Origin: Hydrangea macrophylla
Taxonomy: Eukaryota; Streptophyta; Magnoliopsida; Cornales; Hydrangeaceae
DNA length: 64,000 nucleotides
Direction: 5' to 3'
Assembly (NCBI GenBank): GCA_033977485.1
Contig: CM066984.1
Location: forward strand, 46,383,100-46,447,099
Shown here: positions 21,661 through 33,800 of the stretch, one piece after another
How the letters are laid out: each line of letters begins with the position of its first letter
How positions within the stretch are numbered: position 1 is the stretch's first letter
Notes under the pieces: model-generated
Told to the model about the DNA's origin: nothing
What the model saw: the letters and a program-made list of their open reading frames with translations, nothing else
The model's database searches: none
Program-made: the position numbers and the translations under genes

Positions 21661-22340
21661 AAGCTATTGGGAAGAACTTGGTGCCCAAGTATTCCTTAAG
21701 ATCACTTAATCAATTTAAACAGATTCTAATCCTCCTAATTACTCAGCATATATGTGTAAGTAATACATGTACATTATTAGATTGGGAAGGCTTCATCAGT
21801 GAACCAAGAGCCAAGTAGACTCATAGGGGTCACTTATGTGTTTGGGAATTATAGCTTATGGCCTTAGGAATACACACACACTACAAGCATTGCCAATCAA
21901 GGCCTAAAGCAATCATTAGTTGCCATAAATGGAAAGTAAAGCAAATGTCAAATCTTGCTTTACATCACTTCCAAAATCTGTGGAAGTTTAGCACAACGCG
22001 GACAGTTTTGAACAAAAACTGGTATTTTCGAGGCGCAGTGATCGCCACAAAAATACAGAAAATTCATTTGAACGTAGGAAAAGATTTTCCGGTTTTATAA
22101 AAATACTGATCGAGTTAAAAGTAAACATTTCCACCGTTTTTGAAATGCAGAGTTTGAAATTCAACATAGGCATTGATAAATTTTATAAAATCACATTTTG
22201 GCCCCAAAAGAATTAAAATGTACAATAAGATAGGCTATAAGGTTACAAAACACAACCATTGAAATAAAATGAACATAGATAATACAAATTAAATATGAAA
22301 ATGCAAATTAAATTTACATGAAATGCAGGTTGTTATACCA

Positions 22341-23290
22341 CCATCCTGGGTTCTCAGTGTCTAGCGACCGATCTATCGGTACATTTGTTCCCTGAAGGTT
22401 GATAATAGTTATTGTGCATGCGATCCTTTTTCTCGATACTCTTTCTTAACGTATTCTTGTTTAGGGAATGCTAAGTAACTTTGAATCAGCCTTCTGGGAG
22501 GACTCGACGGCCGATTTGTAACACCCCTTGGTCGCTTTCTAGGTCTATCATTCTCAGGTTTAACCACTACTTTGCACTTCGAACAAAGTCCTCTCTCTAT
22601 CAGTTCAAGTTGCTGTTTCATTTCTACCAGCAATTGTTTGGCAGACTCATAACATGGATCGGTCATAACGACCGATTCTTTCTGCTTCCTTTCTTCGTAT
22701 GTCTTTTTCAAATCATGGATGTCTACAACAATTTTCCTTCTGGTCTGCTGGAAGATGTTCTTCCCGATGTTTCCATGTCAGCCTTGGTTCTTGGTTTTAA
22801 AATCTTATGCGAGAGAACTGCTGAGATCCCAACTCTTGTATTTATAGTGTTATTCCTATCTTCACCAGTTCTGGATGTGCTTCCGAAAATTTCGGCCTCA
22901 ATGCCTACGTTTGATTCCACGTCTGAAATGTAACTGTCTTTTATCAGTCAGACTTGTCCGATTTAAATACTCTTGGATCAGATAAATAAGTGGTCCCTGC
23001 TATCTTCATCTAGGATCATCTTTCTCTAAGACTGATTGATCGGGCGCATCCTCCCTGATTAGACTTGGAATAACACTGGATACCCTTACATTGGTCTAAT
23101 GATTAATAGGTCGATTTCATTCTCTAGCTTTGACGTTGATGATATTGATTCAGGTTCCATACTTAGGCCAATCTTGAGTCTTGTTAACTCCAGCCCAAAC
23201 CCTCTTGGTTCAGGATTAACCCCATCCAACCTTGGCCTAATTTGACCCGAGGCTCAATGGGTCGAGTAGATTTTGGGTGTTAAATGTCGC
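22341..23290. other. Flank of E1 with an unrecognised minus-strand ORF
   Basis: No LTR, TIR or known gene recognised. The only coding-like stretch is the minus-strand frame 22409-22777. The E1 LTR flank (CCACCATCCTGGG) is purine-rich on the minus strand, so a PPT of another element cannot be ruled out. Confidence 0.4.
22409..22777 (-). pseudogene. Unrecognised basic/coiled-coil ORF fragment
   Basis: An open frame of about 122 codons without an early ATG reads through KIVVDIHDLKKTYEERKQ, SAKQLLVEMKQQLELIERG, then CSKC and a Lys/Arg/Pro-rich tail. The heptad-like helix followed by one CxxC and a basic tail looks like real coding sequence, but I cannot name a family. It could be a fragment of a host gene or of an old element. 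Confidence 0.35.
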
Positions 23291-24359
23291 CCAATAAAGG
23301 TCTGAGTGAGCAAAAAATGTGACGAAAAATACTTAAAAAAAGCAACAGAAACAGTAATAATGATACACTCACATCTTCAACCACACCTCAAAGCACATCC
23401 TTGTTTTAAATGCATTTATCCTATAATATGTAAGTAGTGCACAAAAAAGTGTAAAAAAATTAAACAACACTGAGTACGTGCGTTAAAGCATGTGTCATAC
23501 AAAACGTCCCCAACCAATCAAAGCACGGTCTTTTCTCTAACACGTAACCATGCGGGGACCACGTACAGGCGCCCCTTCACAGCTCACACCGGGACCCACA
23601 AAACAAGCACACCGCTTTCCATTAAACTTTTCTCTCCTCTGTCTCTTCGCATCTTAATCGAAAACTTTTCACAAATTAATTCAATCCAAAAAAAATTTAT
23701 TTACTTAATCAATACCTAGCCTAGCGGTGATAAAAAAATAAATAAAAATAAAAATAGCTAGCGTTAGGGCCGCATTACAACGTACTTGGGTGTATAATGC
23801 GCACACCGCGTGATCTCTACCAAGGTCCAAGACCGCACCCTCTCTCTCCCTCTCTGAGGCTCTCTCTGGCTCGTCCTTTACCACCTTGCCTGAACAAAAA
23901 AAACTTTACTCTTTCCCTATGCACAACTTGCCACCCCCCCGTGCATTTTAGCCGTTACATTACTGGTCCGACCAAAATTCGAAACCCCAGAAACATATTC
24001 CATTCTCTCTCCACACTTGCTCATATTCATACACACACATATATATATATATGTATATAGTAGTTAGTAGATATACGTATCTACATTTCTTTCACTGCTC
24101 ACTGTCTTTCCCATTTCTACTCAACTCTCTACACCATTTGTTTTCGATTCTCTGTCCCCCCTCTCTCTCTCTCTGTGGTATGTTAGTTCGTACTTAGGAG
24201 TATGTGATCTGAAGAAACCCTAGATCTCTACTCTGTCTCGTATCGGCACTTATATATTAGGAGAAGTGTATGTATAGCTCGAGAACTCAAATTTATTTTT
24301 ATTAGTGCATCGATTTCTAGTATTTCGTTCTGATTTTGCGTCTTCGATTCGAGTGACAA
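23291..24359 (+). promoter_or_regulatory. Upstream region and 5' leader of the protease gene
   Basis: No ORF supported. TATATATATATG (about 24041-24052) preceded by CA repeats is the best TATA candidate. CT-rich tracts (about 24150-24176) precede the ATG, as is common in plant 5' leaders. Confidence 0.4.
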
Positions 24360-24673
24360 ATGGCGTCGTCTCGATATCTGATTTGTCTGTCGATAGTGTT
24401 TACTCTCATTGAATGGGTTGTGGCGGCGACATATTCTTCGAGGCTCATTCATCGATTCTCAGAAGAAGGGAAAGCTCTGAGGTTATCGAGGAATGGAAAC
24501 GGGTACGGGTATGGGTCGGATTCGGAGCCGGAGCGGAGGAGCTCCGAGTATTACCGGATGCTTGTGAGCGGTGATGTGCAGAGGCAGAAGATGAAACTGG
24601 GTCATCATCAGTATCAGCTTGTTTACCCGTCTGAAGGGAGTAAAACGATGTCGTTCGGAAATGACTTTGGCTG
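24360..24673 (+). CDS. Protease exon 1: signal peptide and pro-region
   Basis: It starts MASSRYLICLSIVFTLIEWV, a hydrophobic signal sequence. It contains RLIHRFSEEGKA and ends MSFGNDFG plus two bases of a Trp codon before GTGAGT. Confidence 0.9.
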
Positions 24674-24762
24674 GTGAGTTAAAAACTCCCGTTTACACCA
24701 TTCTATTTGCTTTTGCTCTGAGTCTCTTCTTGTACGCAGTTTTCTTCTATTCTACTGGACCT

Positions 24763-24829
<67 letters not shown>

Positions 24830-27800
24830 TGCACAAGTGATAGTATGTGTGGTTCCTGTTTATCATCGAAATAGTATCACCTGAATTTTAAGATGCTGAC
24901 ATATATACACACACACATTAATAAAATAGAACTGTTTAAATATCATAAACTGCTAATACATAACATTAGAAATTCCACTTAGGAACCTAAGTCATTTTGA
25001 CCTCCCTTCTATAGGTTTAGACCAAATTTGAGAAATATTTGCGGGTAGCTTGGAAGCAGCAGTGCTCTTGCAGGGATGCGGGTGCGGGGGATTAGTCAAT
25101 TTTCCAAAAATCAAGGATGCTGGTGTGGCAATACTTTAATCAATTATTGAAAATATACTTCTATGTAATTTTTTAAACTGTACATTGTCTTGGTTTTTTG
25201 ATGTAGTTGAGACAAATAACAAGCATGAATAAGCCATACAAGTTTTTTGACATGTAATCCAACTTTCAACTGTCGTAAATTGACTCCAAAATTTGAAAAT
25301 TATACTACTCCGTATATGTTAGTCCCTGTTTTTGGGAAAAAACTATAAAAAAAACACTGTGCTGCATCCAAGAAGAATTCACGCTAATGCGGATTTCTTC
25401 GACCTTAAAAAAGAAATCCGTGCTTCCTTGGTGCGTAGCGAAAAGAGAGTGAAAAGTTTAGGTATTATATTTTGCTATTTTGTAAATGACCACACACTTA
25501 AAAGGACTTCAAATGATCAAGAATATCTTCGGCTTAATCTCAGGCTGAAATGGAGATATTCTATTGCTTTGTGGGAAGTTGGGTATTTTGATTTAAGTTT
25601 GATGTTTCCACTGAAACTTTGGGTTAGATAGATATAGGTACTTTAGGAAACTTAACCGGAAATCCAATTCTTCAGTCAATCGTGAAAATTGTTGGGTGTT
25701 TATGGTCTTAATTCAACCAAGCTTAGTCCTAACTGCGAACAAGAATGAGCTGTACAAGTCCAATTTCACTTTTCTGTTATGTCAAGGGCATAATCTTTGC
25801 CAAATTTCATATTAAAATTCTTTCTTTCCTTACAAGTTCAACCGCTGTCGATTATTTTATTTCCATACCCTGAAATTTTTTTTGGCTATAAATGTACACT
25901 ATGATAGGTAGCTTAAAGATATAGGTAACTTTGACTTGTTAAGAAAATATATCTTAATATATTGGTCACTAAAACAATTGTACGGACATGCATTTCTTTT
26001 ATATTTTAAAAAATTACACTAAGCTTCCTTGAGGTTTAGTTTTTGTAACTAGTGCTCTTTTCGTCAGGCAATCATCATGTGCTATGGTAGAAGTCACCAA
26101 CGTGATTATGCAGTATGCACTTTAGCTTCGAAGGCATAACATTATGGTTGATTTATACTTATGTTAGGAGCCATATTCTAAAAGTGTTGCTTTATTCTTA
26201 ATGGTTTTGGAGGTCCTTAAGCCCTAAGAACTTAGTTAGGTTTCCATCTTATTACTATAGTAGGTGGGGTTTACCTTGAAAAGTTATCAAGCAGTTTAGG
26301 ATTTTGTAGAGCTTATAATTATGTTGCTTAGGGGAAACAATTTAGTCTATTGATATGGATTAATGCTGTGGATTTTTTTTTGGTCTCTCTCTCCCTTGTC
26401 TTCATCTCTCTGGTATCTCTTCTCTCTCTCTCTATTTCTTGGAAATTATCTTTTTCCTCTCCTCTCTTTTGTCGACACTCATTCTTGACATATTTTGTAT
26501 CCCAAGTTAAGGGAAAAATCATCATGTTTAACAACATCATGTTAGAGAAAAGTTAGTGAGGTAACCTGTCAACATATCATATCAAATTTTCTCTAATAGG
26601 TTAATTTTTGCCCTGTATGAAGTTAATGTGCATTTTAACATACTTGCAGTCAAGCCCGACTCGTCCTCTCTCTCTCTCTCTCTTCGCCTCATCCTTTTTC
26701 TCTCTCATCTACAACTAATGAAATCTAGATCTACTATTGCTTGAAAATACCTATCTGAAAGGACCACCCTGCAACGAAATATTGTTGCCACCACATGCGA
26801 CCATGCAAGAATTGAGATCATCACATGGCATCTCAAAGAACCATCACCATGGAGTCATCAAATCGTTAATCGCACAATGTAGATACTTTCTTTGGAGGTG
26901 ATGGAGCCCTTTTCATGGATAAGACTAACTTAGTATTAGCCTAAGAAGCACCGACGCGGACACGCGACACGGACGCGACTCGAATATGTGGACACGATAT
27001 ATCTTAAAAAAGCAGGATACGAATACATCTGGGATATGTAGATTTAAAAAAAAAAATGGCATAAAAACACCTAAATTACAACGATATTATGACATTATTA
27101 GTAATAACAAAGCCAATAAATAAAATTCAAGAACATCTTTATCATTCATCATTCATCAACATTCATAGCTTACTTATGTTATTACATTACTTATTTGCCA
27201 AATTAATTGGTCTAAGTATATATACTTCATTTTATCTTTTTTATTCCTAAAATTCTTTTTATGTTTGTTTATATTCATCACAATTTTAAGAACTTTCATA
27301 AACATCCATTATGTATAAGAATAGCAGCTTAGCGTGTCATGCACGTGTCTTAAGCGTGTCATGTGTGTGTCGGTTAGGTGTCCGCTTGAAAAATAATAAT
27401 AAACAATTCAGACACGCTATTAAGAGTATTCAACACGTGTCCAAAGAGTGTCGGTGTCGGATACGCCACCGACACTGATATGATGGCTGCTAAAATAGAG
27501 TGTTGGTGCTACATAGGTACTAACAAGGAAAGAATGAATGAAAAATGATAATAGATTGTCCAAACATTTTTAGGACAATCACATAGACCCATGGAATTTA
27601 TAATTAGTTCCCATCTTCAAACCCCATGCCATTTCTCTCTCTCTCTCTCTCTCTCTCTCCCTCTTTCTTGTGATGATGAAGGTATGGGTTCTAGGCTCTT
27701 GTGGGTTTGCGACATCTCCTATAATGTTTCAAATACTGGGCTTGCGATTTTTTTGAACATATCCGTCTTTGCCTATTCCGTGACACATGCAGTACTAGCT

Positions 27801-30800
27801 AGTTTCCAAAGGTTGACTGTTCCTGTGCTAATTGTGAATGTGTGAGTCAAATGTGTTTTTTTTGGTGAGGGACGTTTTCTGGCGATTTGGTGGTTGTCAT
27901 AGTTGCAGATCTTAATGGCAAATTGGCAACAGTGAATTGCACACTTTTTATTTATTTATTTCTTTATTTTTAATATGAGGTTTTGAGAAATTCGTCCATG
28001 TTTCTCCCTCTGGAAATATCTTTTGAATTGACAAGTCAAATAGTCGATTAAGATTTGAGAAAAATAGTAGGACATAATTGTATCATGTGTGCAAGTCTAG
28101 ATCTTGGTGGAGATGGTTGCTTGAGGTCAACGGTTGTGGTGAATTACTTAGGAGCTTAAGGCAATCTATGTAATTTAGGAGGCATGACTTTGATGACTAG
28201 GACACTTTGGACTCTTGATGTGTGTCATCATCTAAGGTCCAAAATTGTTCCCACTCTTTACCACTTTCTTAAATTTAGATTTTGAAATATTTGAAACTCC
28301 CCCAAAATTTTACACATTTTGCATTTCCCTACCCTCTTTCTCTATACTTTATTCCCCCTCTCTCAACACCCTCTTTCTCTCTAAGTTAAATATATGTACA
28401 TATATATCTAGATATTAATATTCTATATAGTTTTTCAATGAAAGTATGATTAATTTAGGTCGAAGCAAACTTTTTTTTTTTGGGTAGTAATGGCCACCGA
28501 CAATTTCGACTGGACCTATATTAAAGGTGGTTGTCATGGATACTAGGCTATTGTAATGGAGAGTGATATTTTAATCAATAGGTTACATGAAGCTTGGGTT
28601 GTGTATTTATGAGGTTAGTAGAGGCAAATTTCTGAAAGGTTAATTGTGTTGTGGGTGAAAATATTACCCATGAATCTTGGCCAAATGAGGGCTTATAGCA
28701 TGAGATGACCTTTGATGTTATGTTAAAAGATGCCAGCAAGTTTACCGCTTATGGGATATGCGATTCCCATAATTAGGAAAAGTAACAAGCTTTTGTGTTT
28801 GGCCACTTTTGCCAATATGGTCCATATCACTCGAATAGGGTATTAAGTTGTTACCCTTGGTTAACCATTTTACTTTCACTGGATAAATGCATCTTCTTTG
28901 GTGACTGCAACTCATTGCTGATTACCTATGCCGACTAAGTATTTTGGTTGTGAATAGATTTTATGAGGTTCGACGGGCCACCCAATCTTCATCATCGTGT
29001 GGTTAATTCCCAACACTCTTTATAGTATATTTGGTACCCTTTGATAAATGTATATTGTTTGGTGACTGCAACTCATTGCTGACTATCTATGCCTAAGTTG
29101 CCCAACTTATCTCGCTAAATATGTTGACAAAAAGTATTTGGGTTGTGAACAGATTTTTTGAGCTTTGAAGTGCCACCCAATCGTCTTGCAGTTAACAACC
29201 ACCCTTGGATAAATGGATCATTGTGTTGGACAAATGGATCATCGTGTGGTTCATTCTCAACACTCTTTATAGTATATTTGGTACCATAGGAAATGTAAGG
29301 AAAGGAATATGTTGGTTAAGTGAGAATAAAAGAAAGTAAAGGATAGCTTTCTTCCTACTTATTTGTGATTTTAGGAGCGAATAGGATGGAAGAAGGTGAT
29401 AATAGCTTCCTTATTTGGGGAGGTTAAAAAGCGATCTTATTTTATGGTTTGACGGCTAAAATGGGCAATCACCAACTGATTCTTACATTCTTATTTTTCT
29501 TTCTTGGGAAGGCAACTTTTTTTCTATGTTTTTCTTTCTTTCCACTTCAAGAGAAAAAGAACTGAGCATAGAACATTGGGCATGAGCGAGTTTCCTCCTA
29601 TTTTTCTCTCCATTTTTGTAATGAAGAAACATTTAGCGAAAGAAGAACCACTTTTTTTCCACCCTTTGTCTCACTTCTTTCCATTTTTCTTAGTTTCCTT
29701 CTTCCTGAGTTGGTTATTAAGTGAGTGGAATATTATGTATATTTATTTTAAAGCTAGTTTAGGCATAGTTATTAAAGGTGGAAGGCACAGCAAAACGCGC
29801 TAGCCTGAGCAAAGTGAGCTGCACTTTAAGAAACATGCAAATTAAATACTCCCTCCGTCCCATATTTTGAGTCCTGTATTCCATTTTGGGATGTCCCAAA
29901 ACTAGTGTCCACTTTCCTAAATTGGTTTATAAGTTTTACTTACTTTCCAAAACTACCCTTCCTTGAAATCTACACTAAGACAAAACTAAAAAAGTTGTAA
30001 TGATTCGGGGCAATTGTGGAAAGTAGGTGTAGATTCTTTTTGTCCCCTTAATAAGTTGAGTTCCCAAAGGTGGACTCAAAATATGGGACAGAGGGAGTAT
30101 GCTTAAGCATATATAAGAATTCAAGAAAAAAAAAAGTAAGAAACTATCACAAAATTTCAAATGTAATTCTTTTGCAGATTATTTGTACAACGAGGCTTTT
30201 CCCTTTTCTTTTCTTTTCCTTTGGGAACGACTAGGAGAGTTAGTGTTGGTCACAAAGAATATTGTTCTGTTTTTAAAAAATAGGACCTTTGTGTTTTTGA
30301 CGTTGTAATGGCCTAATGGTTCTTGATATGGGTCCAAAGCTAATAAGGAGTGGCTGATAGTTGGGTCTAAAGTTAATATTAGTTGTGTCTAAATATGGTC
30401 TATAGTTTCATGCCCAATTGAGTTATCTATTCGTGACTTTATTCAGGAGTGAGTATTGTGCCTTGGACTTTTACAAAAAGGCGCAAGAAAAGCACGCCTA
30501 GTTGGGGCTTGTTTGAAGGGGCTTTGCCTAGGGCAGGGCAAGGCAAGGCAAGGCGCAAAGGCTGAGCTTGAGCTTGAGGTGCACCGAAGATGCGCCTTGA
30601 ACAATAGAGAGCTTAGGTTAAAAGTTTGTGGATGTAATGATGCTTTGATAATCCCACCCATCTTACATCAACTCAAGTACATGTCATGTATTGGGTTAAG
30701 GTGTGGGTCTCTGTGTCAGACCTTCCTAACCTCTAAAAAGGTTTGGATATGAGACATTTATGTGAGTTTGGGTTTGGGTTTCATAATTCCTTCAATTTAA

Positions 30801-33800
30801 ACACATTTATGTTTTTGGTGAAAAAACAAATTTGGGTAGGCTTCTCATGTTTGATTTTGATTCACTAGGAAACAGAAACATTTCCTCCGTTTCGATGGAA
30901 ACAAAAGGTAATCTTGATCCTTGCATGCAGTACATCGACATGCCTGACTCGACCACATGACTTTGAAACATATCCCATACCTACACTCGTGCATGTTGTC
31001 TCAACACGGGCACTATTTGGGGCAGAGAGGGACACAATATTCCATGAAACACAATAATTCATATGTTCATTCCAAAGCTGGTTTGTGGTTCCATGTTACT
31101 TTATAATTTTGCTATGACCTATTTTGGAGATTATGCACGTTGTCCCACTGTTTTTGATTTGCCTGTTTCCATTTATATAGGTTACACTACACTTGGATTG
31201 ATATAGGCACACCAAAGGTTTCTTTCCTTGTTGCACTGGATGCTGGGAGTGATCTGCTTTGGGTTCCATGTGACTGTGTACAGTGTGCTCCCCTATCTGC
31301 CAGTAACTATAACAGTCTGGTATGCTTGCATTAACAACTCTGCTACAGTCTCATTGCTAGGTTTACTTACACTGGTTGAACATCTCCTCTATTTTGTTTA
31401 TTTCATGGAAGCTCTGATGATTCACTTCCTTCTGTTTTTTCTTTTTTCCTTCTTTGTTTTGCTCTTTGGGCTTATATTGTAGAACAGTTTTGCTCCTTTT
31501 TTGGAGTTGTTAGAGAACTAATATACTATAAATTGTTGCAACTCGAAGTTCATTTTTAATCAGAAAGACAGTGCAACTGGTTTAGTGCTTTTGATTCCCA
31601 AACTACTGGAACATGACATTTCTTGATTCTCATATTTAATGAACTGTTCATGGTTTCATCCCCCTTATTGATTACTGTTGAGTTTAAGAAGTTGAAGACT
31701 GTGAACCTCTTTGACCTTCTCATGAGTTAAGTCTTAAAAGGTTTAGTATCTTAATCCAGGTGATGTGTTTGGATGTATGAAGCACGGACACAGATAGACC
31801 GATACGGAGACAGTGACATGGCAAATCCTAAAAACTTGTGCACGATACGAGAGGAATAGTGTCCGCAAAGTGTCGTGTCCGACATCTACACATTACCTTC
31901 TCTGTAGTTCTCGTGAATAGGAAAAACAGTCGAGGATGGAAAAATTTAAGGAAGAAAAAGGAACACAAAGGAAATCATGTGGTTTGGTCCGAAGACCTAC
32001 ATCCACACCTATAAACCCCAATGGACTACATTTTGTATTCTCTATATACTTTATTACAAGACTCACACCCATAATAGAGGGTGGAGATAGAGATAAGACC
32101 AAATCAAGTCATATCACATCCCGTAAATCCTGGGATTTACATCCCAATCATATACAATGAAATCATCCCTAATTATTGGGAGTACAATAACATCTGGGAT
32201 CTTTCCATATCTTCCAACACTCCCCCTCAAGTTGGCTCTTGGAAACTTGTTGAAGTGTCCAACTTGAACTTGAACCTGAACCATGCTACCGAACAAACCG
32301 GTAGCCCAAACAGCTGTGGAGATTCCAGCAGGAGCGAATCAACTAACCGACCACGGCTGCTGGAAAAGAAGGCTAAACAAATTAGATGCCACCAAACAAA
32401 CTGGTAGCCCAAAACAAATAATGTGAAGTGCAAACGAGCTCAAGCACGTGATGAAAAGGCCCGCAACAGGCAAGGCTCGCAACAGGCAAGGCTCAACTAA
32501 CAGGGGCTGTGCAAGATAGAGGCGGACCACATAGAGGCTGCACAAGGACTGCGTGAAAACCGGAAAAAATGCACATGGATGTTTTGATTTAAGCTGCTCT
32601 TCTAGGTCGACTCAATTATTCAATACCCTTTGTCACCTAGGTATTGACTTCTTTCAATATGTTTTGACAAGTACAATAACTTCCATCAAGGCATCAAATT
32701 GGGGTGCCTCCCATGTACAAAGGAACTGTTGAAACTTGATATACATTGTTGGGCTCATTCTCTAACAGCTTAAGCTTTTGGAGTAGTTGGTAACTTAACA
32801 TGGTATCATATCTTTGTTTGTGGGAGGTCCTGGGTTCGACTCTCCATCCCCGTTTTGTTGTGCATATTTGCACTTTGTTATTTGTCTCCACTATGATGGA
32901 GTTTGGTTTGTTTGTTCTCCATGTGCAAGTCGGAGTTGCACGTGAGGGAGGGTGTTGAAGCTTGATATACATTGTTGGGCATTCTCTACAGCTTAATCTT
33001 TTGGAGTAGTTGGTAACTTAACAGGAATTATACACTTTTACAAAATCACAGTTATGATCATCCAAAAACTCTACAAATCAATCAGCAAATCTTGAAGAAT
33101 TCCAATTAGATCAAATTATAAGGGAGGCAAAAAATGTAATGTTTAGATATACAGTAGGGGATTCAACCCTATCAATACACTTACCATTTCTTTCCCTCTC
33201 TTTCCCTCCATATATACGATCATAAGGAAAGCCAAAAAATTACTCCGGATAGTTTGTTGATGGGTCTTATGATGTTGACATCTAAAATGACAAGGTAGAC
33301 TTATTGCATAACAATGAATCAATTGTGAAACAAATATAAAATGACGATCTAAAATCACGAGGCTCCCACCACTGCTGGGTTTAGAGAGGGTTAGATGTAT
33401 GCTACCTTACTCCTGCATGCATTGAGGTTGCTTTTGAGTACCCAACCCGTGACATATGTCACAATGGAGCAACCACACCTTTGCACCAAGACTTGACGAA
33501 CAAATAACTCCCATCCAAAACCGTAGATCGACATTTTGACGGACAAATAATATAATCTAATATATTAGAGCTACATGCATTGTACAAGTTCTATAGTGTG
33601 TGTATGTACATCTAATTGCCAAATTAGGAGTTTCAAGTTAATCTAAGCTATATGAGATCAAATCAATTCACACGAGAACCCATAGTTTGTGTGATGGTGT
33701 TTAGTTCTTGTTCAATGTGAGAGAATTGTTGAACATTTTTCCTGTTCTTCAACTTGTCGTTTAAGTTTTTTGTTTAGCATCACATAGAATAATATTTTTT

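Larger units (their letters stand above)
19508..22340 (-). repeat. E1 5' LTR (about 2.8 kb)
   Basis: The 3' end on the minus strand is CGGGGCGTGACA, as in E2 and S3. The 5' end near 22336-22340 (TGGTATAACAACCTGC) parallels TGTAATACCCTG of E2. Exact start is uncertain by a few bases, and no TSD could be seen. In LTR order: TATA (21651-21660), donor hairpin (21443-21461), a CGCG-rich array (20806-21022), and CACACTTT...AGGGAGTGTCC repeats (20170-20520). Confidence 0.8.

Noticed and set aside
18322..22340. A third independent Tekay element
   Set aside because: Order, orientation and missing parts fit the 5' portion of E1 exactly, so one split element is simpler, although not proven.
32801..32850. 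tRNA gene suggested by GGGTTCGACTC box B
   Set aside because: No A box at proper spacing and no cloverleaf. The motif lies inside the SMART element just after its PBS.
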